Shown here: piece by piece, positions 14,594-16,375 of the stretch
How positions within the stretch are numbered: position 1 is the first letter of the stretch
How the letters are laid out: each line of letters starts with the position of its first letter
DNA from: DATKEK01 sp035512195
GTDB taxonomy: Bacteria; Pseudomonadota; Gammaproteobacteria; Burkholderiales; Eutrophovitaceae
Length of the DNA stretch: 16,375 nucleotides
Assembly (NCBI GenBank): GCA_035512195.1
Contig: DATKEK010000333.1
Location: 1-16,375, forward strand
Direction of reading: 5' to 3'
Program-made: the position numbers and the translations under genes
Notes under the pieces: model-generated
Database searches by the model: none
The model's input: the letters and a program-made list of their open reading frames with translations, nothing else
Told to the model about the DNA's origin: nothing

Positions 14594-16375
14594 ATGCAGC
14601 GAATTCGCAATTTTTCCATCATTGCCCATATCGATCACGGCAAATCGACGCTGGCGGACCGGTTCATCCAGGTGTGCGGCGGGCTGTCGGATCGCGAGAT
14701 GGAGTCTCAGGTCCTCGATTCGATGGCGCTGGAACGCGAGCGCGGCATCACCATCAAGGCGCAGACCGCCGCGCTCACCTACCGGGCGCGGGATGGCGAG
14801 ATCTACAACCTGAACCTGATCGATACGCCCGGACACGTGGATTTCGCCTATGAGGTCTCGCGCTCGCTGGCCGCCTGCGAAGGGGCGCTGCTGGTCGTCG
14901 ATGCCTCGCAGGGCGTGGAGGCGCAGACCGTGGCGAACTGCTATACCGCGACCGAGCAAGGCGTCGAAGTCGTGCCGGTACTGAACAAGATCGACCTGCC
15001 CTCGGCGGAGCCGGAGCGGGTAATCTCGGAAATCGAGGACATCATCGGCATCCCCGCGAAGGACGCCGTGCGGGCAAGCGCGAAAACTGGAGAGGGGGTC
15101 GAAGACATACTCGAGGCCGTCATCGCGCGGATTCCTCCGCCTGCCGGCGACCGCCAGGCGCCACTCAAGGCGCTGGTGATCGACTCCTGGTTCGACAACT
15201 ACGTCGGTGTGATCATGCTGGTGCGGGTATTCGAGGGCACGCTCGCAGCGAAAGACAAGATACTGTTGATGTCTACACACGCAACCCACCTGTGCGAGCA
15301 GGTCGGCGTATTCACGCCCAAGGCCCAGCCGCGGGACAGTCTCGCGGCCGGCGAGGTGGGTTTCGTTATTTCAGGCATCAAGGACCTGCAATCGGCGCGC
15401 GTAGGGGACACGATTACGCTCCTGGACCGCCCGGAACTGCAAGCCTTGCCCGGTTTCAAGGAGGTCAAGCCACAGGTATTCGCAGGGTTGTATCCGGTTG
15501 AAACCAACCAGTACGACGCATTGCGCGACGCCCTGGAGAAACTTCAGCTCAACGATGCCTCGTTGCGCTATGAACCGGAGACCTCGCAGGCACTGGGTTT
15601 CGGGTTTCGGTGTGGATTCCTCGGTCTGCTGCACATGGATATCGTGCAGGAACGTCTTGAACGGGAATACAACATGGACCTCATCACCACCGCGCCGACG
15701 GTGGTCTACGAGGTCCTGCTGCGCGACGGTACGATGATGGAGGTCGAGAACCCCTCCAAGCTGCCCGAACTCTCGAAAATAGAGGAAATCCGCGAACCGA
15801 TCATCACCGCCACCATCCTGGTGCCGCAGGATTACGTCGGCCCGATCATGACGCTGTGCAATGCCAAGCGCGGATCCCAGCGCAACATGCAGTACGTGGG
15901 CCGGCAGGTCATGCTGACGTACGAGATGCCGCTGAACGAAGTGGTGATGGATTTCTTCGACCGGTTGAAATCGGTCTCTCGCGGCTATGCCTCGCTCGAC
16001 TACGACTTCAAGGAGTTCAGGGCCGCAGACCTGGTCCGGCTGGATATCCTGATCAACGCGGAGAAGGTCGACGCCCTTTCCCTGATCGTGCACAGAAGTA
16101 CCAGCCAGCAGCGCGGGCGTGACCTCGTCAACCGCATGCGCGAGCTGATTCCGAGGCAGATGTTCGACGTTGCGGTGCAGGCTGCGATCGGATCGAGTAT
16201 CGTCGCGCGCGAAACCGTAAAGGCGCTGCGCAAGAACGTGCTGGCGAAGTGCTACGGCGGGGACATCACCCGCAAGAAGAAGCTCCTGGAGAAGCAGAAA
16301 GCGGGCAAGAAGCGGATGAAACAGGTGGGCTCGGTCGAGATTCCGCAGGAGGCTTTCCTCGCCATACTGCAAGTG
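14594..16375 (+). CDS. lepA: Elongation factor 4 (LepA), 3' end cut by window edge
   Basis: Ribosome-associated GTPase that back-translocates or assists initiation on ribosomes. The frame is open for 594 codons to the last base; the E. coli protein has 599 residues, so only about five are missing. The GTP-binding motifs are visible: AHIDHGKST (G1), GITIK (G2), DTPGHVDF (G3), NKID (G4) and the SAKTG segment (G5). The EF-4 specific C-terminal domain ends with KCYGGDITRKKKLLEKQKAGKKRMKQVGSVEIPQEAFLAIL. The ATG at 14594 fits the family start MQRIRNFSIIAHIDHG, yet no Shine-Dalgarno sequence lies upstream: the bases before it are the U-tract of a terminator. Genes for signal peptidase (lepB) commonly follow in this lineage but lie outside the window. 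Confidence 0.97.
   Translation, partial: MQRIRNFSIIAHIDHGKSTLADRFIQVCGGLSDREMESQVLDSMALERERGITIKAQTAALTYRARDGEIYNLNLIDTPGHVDFAYEVSRSLAACEGALLVVDASQGVEAQTVANCYTATEQGVEVVPVLNKIDLPSAEPERVISEIEDIIGIPAKDAVRASAKTGEGVEDILEAVIARIPPPAGDRQAPLKALVIDSWFDNYVGVIMLVRVFEGTLAAKDKILLMSTHATHLCEQVGVFTPKAQPRDSLAAGEVGFVISGIKDLQSARVGDTITLLDRPELQALPGFKEVKPQVFAGLYPVETNQYDALRDALEKLQLNDASLRYEPETSQALGFGFRCGFLGLLHMDIVQERLEREYNMDLITTAPTVVYEVLLRDGTMMEVENPSKLPELSKIEEIREPIITATILVPQDYVGPIMTLCNAKRGSQRNMQYVGRQVMLTYEMPLNEVVMDFFDRLKSVSRGYASLDYDFKEFRAADLVRLDILINAEKVDALSLIVHRSTSQQRGRDLVNRMRELIPRQMFDVAVQAAIGSSIVARETVKALRKNVLAKCYGGDITRKKKLLEKQKAGKKRMKQVGSVEIPQEAFLAILQV

Noticed and set aside
15371..16372. 333-codon open frame on the - strand opposite lepA
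   Set aside because: Shadow of the lepA frame, which is intact and highly conserved on the + strand.

Overview
The window is a stretch of a high-GC proteobacterial chromosome (most genes look well above 60% G+C), almost certainly from a non-enteric gammaproteobacterium. The main evidence is the block nadB / rpoE(algU)-rseA(mucA)-rseB(mucB)-mucD-lepA with nadB divergent, which is the Pseudomonas-type sigma-E neighbourhood, and a ygfZ/ygfX pair next to nadB. No mobile element, CRISPR array, tRNA or rRNA is visible. Gene density is very high, the largest true intergenic gap being about 220 bases.

Region 1 (1-2888, + strand) is the guanine nucleotide operon: the 3' five-sixths of guaB (IMP dehydrogenase) and a complete guaA (GMP synthetase). 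Region 2 (2889-4666, + strand) starts with a very AT-rich spacer, followed by tadA (tRNA-Arg A34 deaminase), a YkuD-fold L,D-transpeptidase-like gene without a signal peptide that overlaps tadA by 4 bases, and a fabG-type short-chain dehydrogenase.

Region 3 (4671-6144, - strand) is a lipoprotein with a transglutaminase-like domain that is broken three times: one in-frame TGA and two single-base frameshifts. It is the only clearly damaged gene in the window. Region 4 (6171-9184) holds a GNAT acetyltransferase (+), then on the - strand a tight overlapping unit ygfZ - DUF4936 gene - NRDE/TANGO2 gene, and a divergent ygfX-like membrane protein (+). Two perfect TATAAT boxes here lie so close to start codons that the transcripts would be leaderless or nearly so.

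Region 5 (9179-16375) has nadB (-) facing away from the envelope-stress operon rpoE-rseA-rseB-mucD (+). A sigma-E-like promoter upstream of rpoE suggests autoregulation: RpoE is held by the inner-membrane anti-sigma factor RseA, RseB guards RseA in the periplasm, and MucD is a periplasmic protease/chaperone of the regulon. No mucC lies between rseB and mucD. A strong intrinsic terminator ends this operon and its U-tract reaches to within one base of the lepA start codon. lepA (EF-4) runs to the end of the window and lacks only its last few codons.

Nothing in the window forms a clearly new biological system. The points most worth a second look are the decayed transglutaminase lipoprotein, the leaderless YkuD protein, the AT-rich tadA leader, the ygfZ-DUF4936-NRDE unit and the terminator fused to the lepA leader.
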